From Algoriphagus sp. A40 (GTDB taxonomy: Bacteria; Bacteroidota; Bacteroidia; Cytophagales; Cyclobacteriaceae), in assembly GCF_002002735.1 (NCBI RefSeq), contig NZ_MUNY01000061.1, forward strand, positions 123,595-187,594: a DNA stretch of 64,000 nucleotides. The letters are read 5' to 3'. Both the position numbers and the translations under genes were made by a program. The notes under the pieces were generated by a model that was not told the origin of the DNA, made no database searches, and saw only the letters and a program-made list of their open reading frames with translations. This document shows positions 1 through 9,149 of the stretch, piece by piece (positions within the stretch are counted from its first letter, which is position 1; the number at the start of each line of letters is the position of its first letter).

Positions 1-1152
1 CATAGGTTTTTTGCCCCATAGCAAATGAAACCCGATTTCACCTTTTTCATTCACTTTTCCATTGATCAAAAAACGGAAGTAACTCGGAAGCCAGAGATTA
101 TACCGTTTGGCAACCCAAAGGGCAGAGTTTCTTCCCGGATTACTCATCCGCTGGATTGACCTTACTGTATTTTTGACTCCTTTGTTTTTGAAAAAAGTTG
201 GCAGATTTGGCGTTTCACTTGAATTTAAAGCGTCTTTCACCGAATCCTCAAAACTTTGGTAATTGATTACTTTTTCTTTGAAACTCAGTTCGGGTGTCAC
301 TATCAGAGTATGCCGTAGACTTTCTACCAATGGTGAAACCAACTGAGGTGGGCTTTCGCCAAATAACCCAACCCAAAACTTGGAAAGGCCGAGTGAAAAA
401 ACGGGGACAGAAAACACCAATCGCTTTTTGCCCATTACTCTGGAGGTTCTTTCAAGCATGCTTCGATAGGACATGACTTCAGGACTGCCGATTTCAATCA
501 CTTTTCCAAACACATCTGGATTACTAATACAGGAATCAAGTATCTCCAGCGTGTTTTTTAGAGAAATGGGCTGGGTCATGGATTCGGTCCACTTTGGGCA
601 CATCAGCACTGGGAGTTTCCGCACCAGGTTTTTGATCATATCAAAACTCGATCCTCCAGGACCAACAATTATCGAGGCCCTAAGGGCGGTAAGTTTTGAC
701 TTTCTGGACCCAAGAGTTCGTTCCACTTCCAGCCGGCTTTTCAGATGCCGAGAGAGCTTTTCCTCCTGCTCATCTGGCAGAAGTCCTCCGAGGTAAATGA
801 TTTGACGGACACCATTGATGGCAGCAGCCCGGCTAAAATTATCTGCAAGCAACAGATCAGTATCCTCAAAACTCCCCTGATTGAGCCGAGTCGATGCATT
901 CATGGAGTGAACCAAATAAATCGCCACATCCACCCCTTTCAAAGCCTCTACCGTCGAAGTAATCGAGTATAGCTCCACCTGTCTCCATTCCACCTCTGGG
1001 AAAGGATTCGATTTAACCTGTTGCCTACTTAACCCAATCAGATTATACTTATCACGGTAACGTTTAATAAACCAGCTTCCAATGTATCCTCCTGCACCTG
1101 CGATGGCAACTGTGAGTTTTTGGCTATCTACATGAGGGCTGGAATCGTGCAT
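1..1152 (-). CDS. SDR-family NAD(P)-binding epimerase/oxidoreductase, 3' end cut by window edge
   Basis: The reading frame runs unbroken from the ATG at 1152 to the window edge (384 codons, no stop reached), so the C-terminus is missing. Near the N-terminus lies the Rossmann dinucleotide-binding motif AGAGGYIG, followed by a segment like IYLVHSMN and by IIYLGGLLPDE, as in atypical short-chain dehydrogenases of the NAD-dependent epimerase/YtbQ type. The C-terminal part looks like the DUF2867-type extension found in this family. The substrate cannot be told from sequence. The start is the only in-frame ATG ahead of the Rossmann motif. It lies directly after the T-tract of the terminator of the upstream operon, so there is almost no room for a leader or a separate ribosome binding site. 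Confidence 0.8.
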   Translation of the reverse strand, partial: MHDSSPHVDSQKLTVAIAGAGGYIGSWFIKRYRDKYNLIGLSRQQVKSNPFPEVEWRQVELYSITSTVEALKGVDVAIYLVHSMNASTRLNQGSFEDTDLLLADNFSRAAAINGVRQIIYLGGLLPDEQEEKLSRHLKSRLEVERTLGSRKSKLTALRASIIVGPGGSSFDMIKNLVRKLPVLMCPKWTESMTQPISLKNTLEILDSCISNPDVFGKVIEIGSPEVMSYRSMLERTSRVMGKKRLVFSVPVFSLGLSKFWVGLFGESPPQLVSPLVESLRHTLIVTPELSFKEKVINYQSFEDSVKDALNSSETPNLPTFFKNKGVKNTVRSIQRMSNPGRNSALWVAKRYNLWLPSYFRFLINGKVNEKGEIGFHLLWGKKPM

Positions 1153-1192
1153 AAAAAAAGGCTGAGTTGGAAAATGAAACCAACTCAGCCTT
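1153..1192 (-). terminator. Rho-independent terminator of the sugar-oxidoreductase operon
   Basis: A perfect 13-bp stem (arms 1158-1170 and 1180-1192) is followed on the minus strand by a run of seven T (1153-1159, overlapping the stem foot). It lies 20 bases after the stop of the Gfo/Idh/MocA lipoprotein gene and ends where the next gene's ATG begins. Confidence 0.85.
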
Positions 1193-1212
1193 CCTCTGTT
1201 TATTTTTTCTCT

Positions 1213-2586
1213 TTATTTAAGCGCAAATTCCCTTGCTTTAATATTAGTAAAATACTTGGTGATCATGTTGGGCACTTCCCAAACTGGCATTTTCCCGGCA
1301 TTATAATATTCCAAAAACCGCTCAGTCACCTGCGCAAAATGCGCTTCGTGCCCATTATGATAAGAATCAGGAACGATCACTTGGTATTCGCCAGAAGGCA
1401 TTTTCATCAAATCAATACCCGGATACTTAGCCTGAAGTGTTTCTTTTACCGCCTTTTCCAATTGAGCCACCTCCGAATCGATCAACTCCACATACAAAGC
1501 AGGTCGATAGTTTTCATCTTTTCCCTGACGGATAATCAGATTGGCTTTGGTACCGCGCATCATGCTGTAATGGGTGTCTGCACTTCCTTCCGGTGCCTGA
1601 AAATTCCAGATAACACTTGCTTTTGCATGCTTGCCTTTCAGCGTGTAGTTCATTTCTCCGTTTGAAAAAACCTCCAATTTGCCATCCTTAACATCCTTTT
1701 GAAGAAAATCTGAGAATTCGGTTTTGCCCGTCACTTTCTGGAATTCCTCTAAAGTCAGTGAAGTCGCCCATCTTTTTGCGGAAAGCATCTGAACATCCGT
1801 AGTATCCAAAATCACTTCAGGAAACGCCTCCCACTGAATCAAATCCACCAAGTGCGTCGTCACATCCAAAATTCCGTCGCCTTCCGTGTTCACATCAAAA
1901 AACCAATCCGGCCGGATCAATGGCGAACCTGAAACGTATTTGAAGAAATGGTGAACCGATTCTTTGGTGATCGCGGGATTCTCAGGCGTGCCTGTCTCAA
2001 GCTCCCCAAAAACATCCGGTATCATGGAAATTTCCCGCTGAAGCAAAGTGGTAATCTCAAACCGCTCCGTCATGATATCAAAAAGCAGGAGATTCTTTTC
2101 CTCGGCAAGCTGAAATGCTTTCACCAATTTCTTGAATCCTTCAGGATTGATCACCAAAGGTTTGTCGGCATAAACATGGATTCCGTTTTCGATTGCCGCC
2201 AGGATATAATCCACCTTTCGGTCGTTCTTTCCAGCCACCATCATCACATTTCCGGGCTTTTGGGAAATCATTTTTTGCAGGAAATCTGCACCTGTGTACA
2301 CTTCCAGATTCCAGGCAGTGGGATTTTCAGGACGGTTGTTATATCCGGCAATCCGATTCAGGTGATCTTTGAGCTCCGGTCCTTCCGGAGCAAAAATATA
2401 AACCGTGGAATCCACTGAAGGATACATGGATTTGTGGATCAATCCGGCATGAAAATGCCCCGGATCCAAAGTCATGATTCTCACTTTTGAATCGGATTCA
2501 GCATTTTCTGTTTTCACCTCTGGGCTGGAACAAGAAACGGCAAAAAGGGCCAATGCGGCCCCCATTTTAATTTTATTGGAATACAT
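1213..2586 (-). CDS. Gfo/Idh/MocA-family oxidoreductase, lipoprotein
   Basis: A 457-residue protein of the Gfo/Idh/MocA family with the putative-oxidoreductase C-terminal domain. The N-terminus is a lipoprotein signal: a basic start, a hydrophobic stretch and the lipobox AVSC followed by SSPEV, which predicts membrane attachment facing the periplasm. The Rossmann-like half includes MMVAGKNDRKVDYI and the family's typical E/DKPL-like motif ADKPLV, the usual site of the catalytic or NAD(P)-contacting Lys-Pro pair. I chose the ATG at 2586 over an upstream one at 2610 because it places the basic residues directly before the hydrophobic segment. It is the last gene of a three-gene operon, 59 bases after the preceding stop, and is probably a sugar or glycoside oxidoreductase. 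The substrate is unknown. Confidence 0.85.
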   Translation of the reverse strand: MYSNKIKMGAALALFAVSCSSPEVKTENAESDSKVRIMTLDPGHFHAGLIHKSMYPSVDSTVYIFAPEGPELKDHLNRIAGYNNRPENPTAWNLEVYTGADFLQKMISQKPGNVMMVAGKNDRKVDYILAAIENGIHVYADKPLVINPEGFKKLVKAFQLAEEKNLLLFDIMTERFEITTLLQREISMIPDVFGELETGTPENPAITKESVHHFFKYVSGSPLIRPDWFFDVNTEGDGILDVTTHLVDLIQWEAFPEVILDTTDVQMLSAKRWATSLTLEEFQKVTGKTEFSDFLQKDVKDGKLEVFSNGEMNYTLKGKHAKASVIWNFQAPEGSADTHYSMMRGTKANLIIRQGKDENYRPALYVELIDSEVAQLEKAVKETLQAKYPGIDLMKMPSGEYQVIVPDSYHNGHEAHFAQVTERFLEYYNAGKMPVWEVPNMITKYFTNIKAREFALK

Positions 2587-2645
2587 AGTTTCAATTTTAG
2601 GAAATACCAAAAGTGGAATCAGTTAAATAATCGGATAACAGGTAA

Positions 2646-4016
2646 TCAGACTTTCACATAATCTGTTCCCCATGGTTTTCGCTGGGTTCTGCTGAGATGG
2701 CTGTTGGCTTCCGTGTCGTTGACAAACTGCTCTTTGGCAGGATCCCATTCCAGTCTTCTTCCCAGTTTCATTGCGACATGGCTTACCAGACATACAGAGC
2801 AGGCTCTGTGACCAATTTCAACAGGAGAAAGCAATTCGCCTTTGCCTTGGATTGCGTCTAGCCAATTGCCATGGTGCTCGGTGCTTCGGGTCAGGCGTAT
2901 TTCACCTTCACCGATGACGGATTGCAAAATCTTCGGATCGGATGCGTCGAGTGCTTTAGCACTGTTACCGGCCACAACCGGATCTGAGGAAGAAGCGACA
3001 TAATTACCTCTTGATACCCAAATCCATCCCTCAGTTCCCTCGTAGCGGATTCCATTTGGATATCCTCCCGAGGTTAGCATGGTAATACCATTGTCATATT
3101 CTGCTTTGACCATGAAATCACCATGGACATTCCAAAGTCCGGATCTCGGAAATTCTGCTACTGCTTCAATAAATCTTGGTCCAGTCAGTTCGGTATCCAT
3201 TCCCCAAGCTGCTGAATCAAAATGGTGTTGACCCCAGCCGGTAATCATCCCAGCACCATAATTCTCAAGCCTGAGCCATCCAGGACGGCTGTAATCGTTT
3301 TGCGGATGAACGCCGATTTCGGTATAATCCACCTCTGGAGTAGATCCCAGCCACATGCCAAAATTGAGATTTGAAGGGATCGGCATTACTGGTGCTGCCG
3401 GACCGGCTGGATCTCCGGGTAGGCCGATTCTTACCGTATGAAGTTTTCCTATTCGACCGTTTCTCACCAATTCAGCAGCCACACGGAATTGCTCGCTGGA
3501 TCGCTGTTGTGTTCCCAATTGAAGTACTACTCCGGTTTTATTGACCACATTGACCAATTGTCTGCCTTCACGGATGGTCAGAGAAGTTGGTTTTTGGACA
3601 TAGATATGCTTTCCTGCCAAAGCAGCTTCCATAGCCGGCTGAGAATGCCAATGGTCTGGTGTGGAAATGATCACTGCGTCGATGTCCTTGCTGAGAAGCA
3701 TTTCACGGTAGTTGCCATATTGCTTCACATCCATGTATTTCTCACCAAGCTTTTTGGTGTAATACTCCTCAATCAATTTTTTCCCATCAGCCATCCGCTT
3801 GCTGTCCACATCGGAGACAGCCACAATCCGGGCTACATCATGCTGCCAAGTTCCGGGTAAATCATGATCCCGGGCAATTCTACCACAACCGATTTGGCCG
3901 ATGTTGATCTTGTTGCTTGGGGCATTTTTGCCAAAAACAGAGGCAGGTACAATCGTTGGAAACCCAAAAGCAGCCGTTGCCAGAGCGGTTTTTTTTATAA
4001 AATCTCTTCTTTCCAT
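2646..4016 (-). CDS. Gfo/Idh/MocA-family oxidoreductase with Tat signal
   Basis: A 456-residue protein. The N-terminus carries a twin-arginine signal (ERRDFIKKTALATAAFG), so it should be exported folded, probably with its nicotinamide cofactor. The mature protein starts with a Rossmann motif (IGQIGCGRIA) and contains the family motif VQKPT, where the Lys-Pro pair is conserved, and DHWHSQPAMEAALAGKH, typical of the secreted Bacteroidota/Planctomycetes branch. The C-terminal half has the alpha/beta sheet domain (GWGQHHFDSAAWGM). It is 30 bases downstream of the DUF6807 gene and 59 bases upstream of a second oxidoreductase of the same superfamily, which suggests successive steps on one carbohydrate, for example 3-keto sugar chemistry. 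That pathway assignment is inference from context. Confidence 0.9.
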   Translation of the reverse strand: MERRDFIKKTALATAAFGFPTIVPASVFGKNAPSNKINIGQIGCGRIARDHDLPGTWQHDVARIVAVSDVDSKRMADGKKLIEEYYTKKLGEKYMDVKQYGNYREMLLSKDIDAVIISTPDHWHSQPAMEAALAGKHIYVQKPTSLTIREGRQLVNVVNKTGVVLQLGTQQRSSEQFRVAAELVRNGRIGKLHTVRIGLPGDPAGPAAPVMPIPSNLNFGMWLGSTPEVDYTEIGVHPQNDYSRPGWLRLENYGAGMITGWGQHHFDSAAWGMDTELTGPRFIEAVAEFPRSGLWNVHGDFMVKAEYDNGITMLTSGGYPNGIRYEGTEGWIWVSRGNYVASSSDPVVAGNSAKALDASDPKILQSVIGEGEIRLTRSTEHHGNWLDAIQGKGELLSPVEIGHRACSVCLVSHVAMKLGRRLEWDPAKEQFVNDTEANSHLSRTQRKPWGTDYVKV

Positions 4017-4046
4017 AGCTATAATATCAGGTAGTAAAGGGTCTAT

Positions 4047-5015
4047 TTATTTCACAAATGCTCTCCAATAAGCTTCGGCCTCCTCAGGCGAAAGTTCTCC
4101 ATCGAAGGCAATCATTCTGTATTTCAAGGTATATCGTTGATCGGGCTGGATTTCCCAAGATTCGTGTCGAATCGGACAAAATTCGATAAAAACATTTCCC
4201 TCTCCTTTGTATTGACCCAACGGCCACACACGAAGCGGTTCGGGATGGGATTTATTGGTATTGTGGCTTAGAAAAAGAATACCGCTTTGTCCTGAAGCAT
4301 CGGCAGTTTTGCCTTTCACGATAATCCATTTGGCATTGGAGCCATCGGCATCTTTCCGGCTTTTCCCTTCAGAAGTCAGGATTGTGCTGTTCGCATCTCC
4401 CCACAATTCAGTGGCTCTAAAACCAATTCCACCACCGTATCTGTAGTCGTCCAAAAGGATTCCGCCGGGGATTTTGGTGGATATCGTCGTGGTATAATCG
4501 ACCATATACCGACCTTTGTCAGCCGGTTTTACTTTGATGCGAAGGTCTTCTTCAATGGCCAACTTCTCACTTTCCGGAGCTTTTAGATCCAAGTGATTTT
4601 GTCGGACATTCAACTCAGCTGCACCGCCAGCCACTTTTTTGGAGAGGATTTTTGCAAAGTCTACGCGACCCTTTCCGTCCCCCAAATTCCAAAAATCCAC
4701 CTCTCTCCCACTGATGGTGGCACGTGTCCAAGGCCCCCAAATCCCGTAATGGTGGTAATGATCCGGAGGTTGCACTCGACTGAGAACCTGGCCACTAGGC
4801 GAGGTAATTGGGTGGATAAAGCCTGATTTTTTAAAGTCAGCTTTCACACCTTCCGGCACTTCGGTGGTGGCTGTCTGATAGGTCAAAACACGCTGATTGT
4901 CAATCAGAAAATCCACTCCGCTGGAAGTTTCTTTCAGATCTACTTTTTGCGAAAACGATGCCGTAGAAAAAACCAGAAAAAAGAGCTGTCCAAGGAAAAT
5001 GCTTTTGAAACGCAT
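4047..5015 (-). CDS. Secreted PmoA-like protein (DUF6807 family)
   Basis: A 322-residue protein with a clear signal peptide (MRFKSIFLGQLFFLVFSTAS, cleavage near SFSQ). The body matches the family often labelled methane oxygenase PmoA or DUF6807 in carbohydrate loci: the segment PPDHYHHYGIWGPWT (paired histidines) and a late FCPIRHESWEI motif. The label PmoA is a family name only; there is no evidence of methane oxidation. It is the first gene of the operon with two Gfo/Idh/MocA enzymes, and its start is 81 bases from the divergent ThuA gene, so both probably share a control region. The exact chemistry is not known to me. Confidence 0.8.
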   Translation of the reverse strand: MRFKSIFLGQLFFLVFSTASFSQKVDLKETSSGVDFLIDNQRVLTYQTATTEVPEGVKADFKKSGFIHPITSPSGQVLSRVQPPDHYHHYGIWGPWTRATISGREVDFWNLGDGKGRVDFAKILSKKVAGGAAELNVRQNHLDLKAPESEKLAIEEDLRIKVKPADKGRYMVDYTTTISTKIPGGILLDDYRYGGGIGFRATELWGDANSTILTSEGKSRKDADGSNAKWIIVKGKTADASGQSGILFLSHNTNKSHPEPLRVWPLGQYKGEGNVFIEFCPIRHESWEIQPDQRYTLKYRMIAFDGELSPEEAEAYWRAFVK

Positions 5016-5096
5016 TGAAAATTGAGGTTATTGGGCTTGAGAATTCAAGTTATCAAAATCTCACACAAAGACTCAAGTCAATTATCCCATTAACCT

Positions 5097-6020
5097 ATGA
5101 AGCGTCCCATTTTCTACGCAATCGTTTTCCTGTTCACCCTGAATTTTGCCTGCGCACAAAGCCTTGAAGAAGTCACTTTGGATCAGGCCTGGAAAGACAA
5201 AATCCAATCTCTTGCACCCGAAAAGGCCACTTTCCCTGCTAAAAAGAAAAACATCCTGGTCTTCTCCCTGCACACCGGATTCAACCATTGGGTGATCCCG
5301 CATACCGAAGAAATGCTCAAAATCGTCGGGGAAAAAAGCGGGACTTTTTCCGTGACCGGCAGCAAGGATATCGCTGAATTTGAAGCCAAAAACCTTAAAA
5401 AGTATGACGCCGTGATCCTGAACAATACCTGCTCGATCGGTGATCACCGCAATCTTTTCTGGGACAAATTGAAGGAAAATACCGCTGTGGATTCAGCAAC
5501 TTCTATGAAAAAAGCCTTGGAACTGGAAGCTAATCTACTCAGGTACGTCGAAAAAGGTGGCGGTTTGCTGGTTGTTCACGGTGGGGTGACGACACTGAAC
5601 AATTCCTGGGATTTTAGCCGTTTATTGGGGGCAAGCTTCGACTACCATCCAAAACAACAGCCTATTCAGGTAAGATTGGAAGATCCAAAACACCCCTTGG
5701 TGCAGGCCTTCCCAGCAGAAGGTTTCAATCACGTCGACGAACCCTATTTCTACAAAAACGCCTATGCCGAGCTGGATTTCAAACCTTTGCTCTACTTCAA
5801 CAACTCGGAGATTGAAAGCCAAAGAAAAGGTCAGGAACTGACCGAAGGAAAAACCTATGTCGCTTGGATCAGACCTGAAGGCAAAGGAAAAGTGATGTAC
5901 ATCTCACCTTCTCACAATGCGCAGAGTTTTGAAAACCCAGATTTACTTCAATTCTACCTAGATGGGATGCAGTATGTGGCGGGTGATGTAGAATGCGATG
6001 AAACCCCTTTGAAGAAATAA
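5097..6020 (+). CDS. Secreted ThuA-domain protein
   Basis: A 307-residue protein with a signal peptide ending near FACAQS. The domain is the ThuA (trehalose-utilisation) class I glutamine-amidotransferase-like fold: ILVFSLHTGFNHW near residue 45, the turn GGGLLVVHGG near residue 155 where related amidotransferases carry the nucleophile elbow, and a late YISPSHNAQSFENPDLLQF segment. ThuA-domain proteins are frequent partners of Gfo/Idh/MocA oxidoreductases in Bacteroidota sugar loci, and here the gene is divergent from such an operon. It is probably periplasmic and acts on a keto-sugar or sugar conjugate (inference). A tandem heptamer repeat and a terminator follow directly. Confidence 0.85.
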   Translation: MKRPIFYAIVFLFTLNFACAQSLEEVTLDQAWKDKIQSLAPEKATFPAKKKNILVFSLHTGFNHWVIPHTEEMLKIVGEKSGTFSVTGSKDIAEFEAKNLKKYDAVILNNTCSIGDHRNLFWDKLKENTAVDSATSMKKALELEANLLRYVEKGGGLLVVHGGVTTLNNSWDFSRLLGASFDYHPKQQPIQVRLEDPKHPLVQAFPAEGFNHVDEPYFYKNAYAELDFKPLLYFNNSEIESQRKGQELTEGKTYVAWIRPEGKGKVMYISPSHNAQSFENPDLLQFYLDGMQYVAGDVECDETPLKK

Positions 6021-6082
6021 GGATTTCGGATTTCGGATTTCGGATTTTGGATTTCGGATTTTGGATTTCGGATTTCGGATTT
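6021..6082. repeat. Tandem 7-bp repeat, about nine copies
   Basis: Consecutive copies of GGATTTC, with two units ending in T instead of C (units starting 6042 and 6056), begin on the base after the ThuA stop codon. There are eight full units and a 6-base ninth. The length is a slipped-strand candidate and may vary between strains. Confidence 0.9.
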
Positions 6083-6129
6083 AAAAAAAAGGCGCTGGAA
6101 ATGGATTTTCAGCGCCATTACTTTTTTTT
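6083..6129. terminator. Bidirectional Rho-independent terminator after the ThuA gene
   Basis: An 11-bp stem GGCGCTGGAAA / TTTTCAGCGCC (6091-6116, four-base loop) is flanked by eight A on the left and eight T on the right (6122-6129), so it can stop transcripts from either side. Confidence 0.85.
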
Positions 6130-6237
6130 AACAAGTGTGATTTTGGTAAAATTCGAAAGTCCGATCAGTTTATTTAATTAATTAAACCTTTGCGTATACC
6201 GCCATCGGGTAAAAATCCTTTGCGCCCTCTCATTTTT

Positions 6238-6259
6238 CCTCTGTGAACTCTGTGGTGAA
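6238..6259. repeat. Single end of a dispersed CTCTGTG/CACAGAG repeat
   Basis: The reverse complement (TTCACCACAGAGTTCACAGAG) resembles the paired ends at 57684-57849 (TCACCGCAGAGACGCAGAGG). Both sit just outside the stop codon of a minus-strand gene. The bases before it (6196-6237) are also repeat-like but give no clear second arm. Confidence 0.45.
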
Positions 6260-6263
6260 TCAA

Positions 6264-7511
6264 TCAATGCGTCTGCATATAACTATGCACCACTGCCTCG
6301 GCAGCAATCCTGCCTGAGGTCATCGCAGCATTGATTGAGCCATTAAGCAGATAATCTCCTGCCAAGTACACATGATCTGTAACTTTACATTCTGTGATCG
6401 GAATGCTGTATTTCAGATCATCCAAGTTGGGTAAGGCGTAGGGAATTTGATAGGATTTGACAAACTTGAAATATTCCGACTTTACTCCGGAAATCGACTC
6501 CAATTCCGCCTGAACAGCTTTTATGAGTTCATTTTCACTCAGTTCAGATTCCAAAACAGAAACTGATAAAAGTGCCCTCCCATTGCTTGAATAGGCTTTG
6601 GACACGTCATCCATGAAGACAATATTATTCACCAAATGATCGCCAGGCACCAGTCCGATCATGGGTTTGGCCATGAAGGATCGCTGAAGGGAAAAATACA
6701 GGTTCGTCACCTGATGAGCAGGTGCAAACTGTCCCTGAAGTTGCTTCATCACCTTGTCTGGTTGAACTGCAATAATAATTCGATCAGCTTCCAAAGTCTC
6801 TCCATTTTCCAGATGAATTGTCTTTCCTTCAATTTGCTTTACAGGAGTTTTGAAATAGATCTGAGTTGTACTTAGCTGTCGGCGGATCATGGCCGGAATT
6901 TCGCCCATGCCCTTTTCAGGCACAGCTGCATGGCCCAGGGAAAACATTTTGAACACAAACTCAAACATTCGGGAGGAGGTATTCAGGTGCTTTTCAAGGA
7001 AAATCCCCCTGAAAAAAGGTTTGAAAAAATTGGTGATAATCAACTCAGAGAAGCCATAATTTTTCAAATACTGATGCGTGGGAATTGCCGGTTCGTTGAA
7101 TATTTCCTCAATGGATTTCTTTTTCAAATCTTGGGTCAGGCTAAACATCTTCACCTTATCCAGAAAGGTTCCGACTTTGGAAAAAGCCATTCCGACAATT
7201 TTGAGAGGATTTCTCATCGGGTCGGTGATGGTATAAAAGTCCTTTCCCTCGAAAATCACAGCTCCTGGGTCAAAGGTTTTTAAATGCAAAGCCTGAAAAT
7301 CCAGGTACTTTTTCGCCTCTGGATAGGCGGTATTCAACACCTGAAATCCATGGTCAAGTAAAAACCCGTCAATTTCATCGGTTTTCATTCTGCCACCTAT
7401 TCCATCGGAAGCTTCCAGAATAATCGGTGAAAATCCGGCTTTTTCCAGCTCCAGGGCAGCAATCAATCCGGCTAACCCGGCCCCGACAATGTAGATTTTT
7501 TCTTCTTTCAT
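6264..7511 (-). CDS. FAD-dependent amine-oxidase/protoporphyrinogen-oxidase-like oxidoreductase
   Basis: A 415-residue flavoprotein. The N-terminus has the FAD/NAD dinucleotide motif IVGAGLAGLIAALELEKAGF, then the conserved GG motif DGIGGRMKTDEIDGF and DHGFQVLNTAYPEA, as in NAD(P)/FAD-dependent amine oxidases related to phytoene desaturase. The C-terminus has the second FAD-contact block VYLAGDYLLNGSINAAMTSG. No signal peptide is present, so it is cytoplasmic or peripheral. It stands alone, with 192 bases to the divergent serine hydrolase. The substrate is unknown. Carotenoid or porphyrin genes are not nearby, so I do not assign it to those pathways. Confidence 0.85.
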   Translation of the reverse strand: MKEEKIYIVGAGLAGLIAALELEKAGFSPIILEASDGIGGRMKTDEIDGFLLDHGFQVLNTAYPEAKKYLDFQALHLKTFDPGAVIFEGKDFYTITDPMRNPLKIVGMAFSKVGTFLDKVKMFSLTQDLKKKSIEEIFNEPAIPTHQYLKNYGFSELIITNFFKPFFRGIFLEKHLNTSSRMFEFVFKMFSLGHAAVPEKGMGEIPAMIRRQLSTTQIYFKTPVKQIEGKTIHLENGETLEADRIIIAVQPDKVMKQLQGQFAPAHQVTNLYFSLQRSFMAKPMIGLVPGDHLVNNIVFMDDVSKAYSSNGRALLSVSVLESELSENELIKAVQAELESISGVKSEYFKFVKSYQIPYALPNLDDLKYSIPITECKVTDHVYLAGDYLLNGSINAAMTSGRIAAEAVVHSYMQTH

Positions 7512-7703
7512 AATTCTTCCAACTCTGCAAAAACAAACCTCCTAAAACTTGTACAATTTAAGCTGGTTCGGCAAAGTCAATTTAATTTAAACAACTATCG
7601 ATATTCAAATGTGTTCATAAGTTTTGAAGGGCTGTTTAAAGTTTGACAAACGGAAAAAATCAACCGCCCAAAATGCCTAAAATCGCATCAAACCACCTGA
7701 TCT

Positions 7704-8915
7704 ATGAAAAAGGTACTAATCCTTCTGTATTTAAGTTTTTCGGTTATTTCACTTCCAGCCCAGACTTATTTTCCGGAGAAAAACAATTGGGCATCCAGAA
7801 AGCCCAACGAGCTGGGATTAAACGAAGCTAAAATCTCAGAGGCCATCGAATTTGCCAAATCCCACGAGAGCAAGGAAAACCCAAACCTGAAAATCGCGCA
7901 TTACGAAAGTGCTTTCGGCAGAGAGCCTTTTGGCTATCCAGTTGGACCGATGAAAACCCGAGGCCCAGCCTCCGGATTGATAATTTACAAAGGCTATGTC
8001 GTGGGAACTTGGGGAGAACCTGAGCGTGTGGATTTGACTTTCAGTGTGGCCAAAAGCTTTCTTTCGACCACTGCGGGATTGGCAGTCGTAGAGGGTTTGA
8101 TCAGGGATGAAAAGGACCTGGTCTACCCGTACATGGCGCCGATTTATCCTTATGATCCGATTCGGGCTGGGATGAACAAGGCAGATCACCTGTTCGAAGA
8201 CGATGTTTTTGAGCTTTTCTCGACAGAGCACAACCGGAAAATCCGCTGGGATGACCTGCTCCGGCAAACCTCGGATTGGGAAGGTAGCCTTTGGGGCAAA
8301 CCGGACTGGGCGGACCGACCAAGCGGGGAAGCCAAGGAATGGAGAACTCGCCCCAGAAATGCCCCCGGTGCAGTTTATGAATACAACGACACGCGTGTAA
8401 ATGTCCTAGCGCTGGCCCTTTTGAATGTTTGGAGAAAACCACTTCCGGTAGTTTTGAAAGAAAAAATAATGGACCCGATCGGAGCATCTGACACTTGGCG
8501 ATGGACTGGCTATGAGAATTCCTTTGTGATCTTGGACGGACAAATCATGCAATCCATCAGCGGAGGCTCACATTGGGGAGGCGGAATGATGCTTTCGGCA
8601 TGGGATCAAGCCAGGTTTGGTTATTTGACTTTGCGAAATGGCAATTGGAATGGGAAACAGCTAATTCCAAGCTCCTGGATCGACAAGTCACGCACTCCAA
8701 CACCCGCCCAACCCGGCTACGGATTTATGAACTATTTCCTAAACAACGATCAAAAAGAAGTTCCTGCTGCTCCAAAAACTGCTTTTCTGCATATCGGTGC
8801 CGGAACAAATATGGTCTATGTGGATCAGGAAAACGATTTGGTCATCGTGGCCCGATGGATTCCAAATGCAGACAAAGCCGAATTGGTCCGATTGGTGCTC
8901 CAAAGTTTGGATTAG
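7704..8915 (+). CDS. Secreted serine hydrolase, class C beta-lactamase fold
   Basis: A 403-residue exported enzyme with a signal peptide ending near SLPAQ. Motifs of the class C beta-lactamase/DD-peptidase family are present in order: S-V-A-K at residues 114-117 (nucleophile Ser and Lys), a tyrosine motif YEYND where families have YxN, and HIGAGTN near the C-terminus where KTG or HxG is expected. Members act as esterases, peptidases or beta-lactamases, and sequence alone does not decide. A hairpin terminator lies in the following palindrome cluster. Resistance to beta-lactams should not be assumed. Confidence 0.85.
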   Translation: MKKVLILLYLSFSVISLPAQTYFPEKNNWASRKPNELGLNEAKISEAIEFAKSHESKENPNLKIAHYESAFGREPFGYPVGPMKTRGPASGLIIYKGYVVGTWGEPERVDLTFSVAKSFLSTTAGLAVVEGLIRDEKDLVYPYMAPIYPYDPIRAGMNKADHLFEDDVFELFSTEHNRKIRWDDLLRQTSDWEGSLWGKPDWADRPSGEAKEWRTRPRNAPGAVYEYNDTRVNVLALALLNVWRKPLPVVLKEKIMDPIGASDTWRWTGYENSFVILDGQIMQSISGGSHWGGGMMLSAWDQARFGYLTLRNGNWNGKQLIPSSWIDKSRTPTPAQPGYGFMNYFLNNDQKEVPAAPKTAFLHIGAGTNMVYVDQENDLVIVARWIPNADKAELVRLVLQSLD

Positions 8916-9149
8916 GGAATTCGCTTTTAAAATCACCTTTTTATCCATCATTTGGCTGAAATTGAACCATTAAGGGAATTAAGGACATTTAGCAACTCGC
9001 AACTTTGATTAATTGGTTTTTTGCAAACAGGGAGGCTGGTCCTAGGCCTTAATTTATTAAAATGAATATCCGCTTTGGCACCCCCAGGAAGATGAAAGAA
9101 TAGTAAGATTTGGAAAGTCGAAAATTCTAAAAAAATCAAATCGACTTCT

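Noticed and set aside
4047..5015. Methane monooxygenase subunit, from the family name PmoA
   Set aside because: No pmoB or pmoC, and the protein is a secreted soluble-type protein in a sugar locus.
7704..8915. Antibiotic-resistance beta-lactamase
   Set aside because: The fold is class C but the family is mostly esterases and peptidases, and nothing points to a resistance role.
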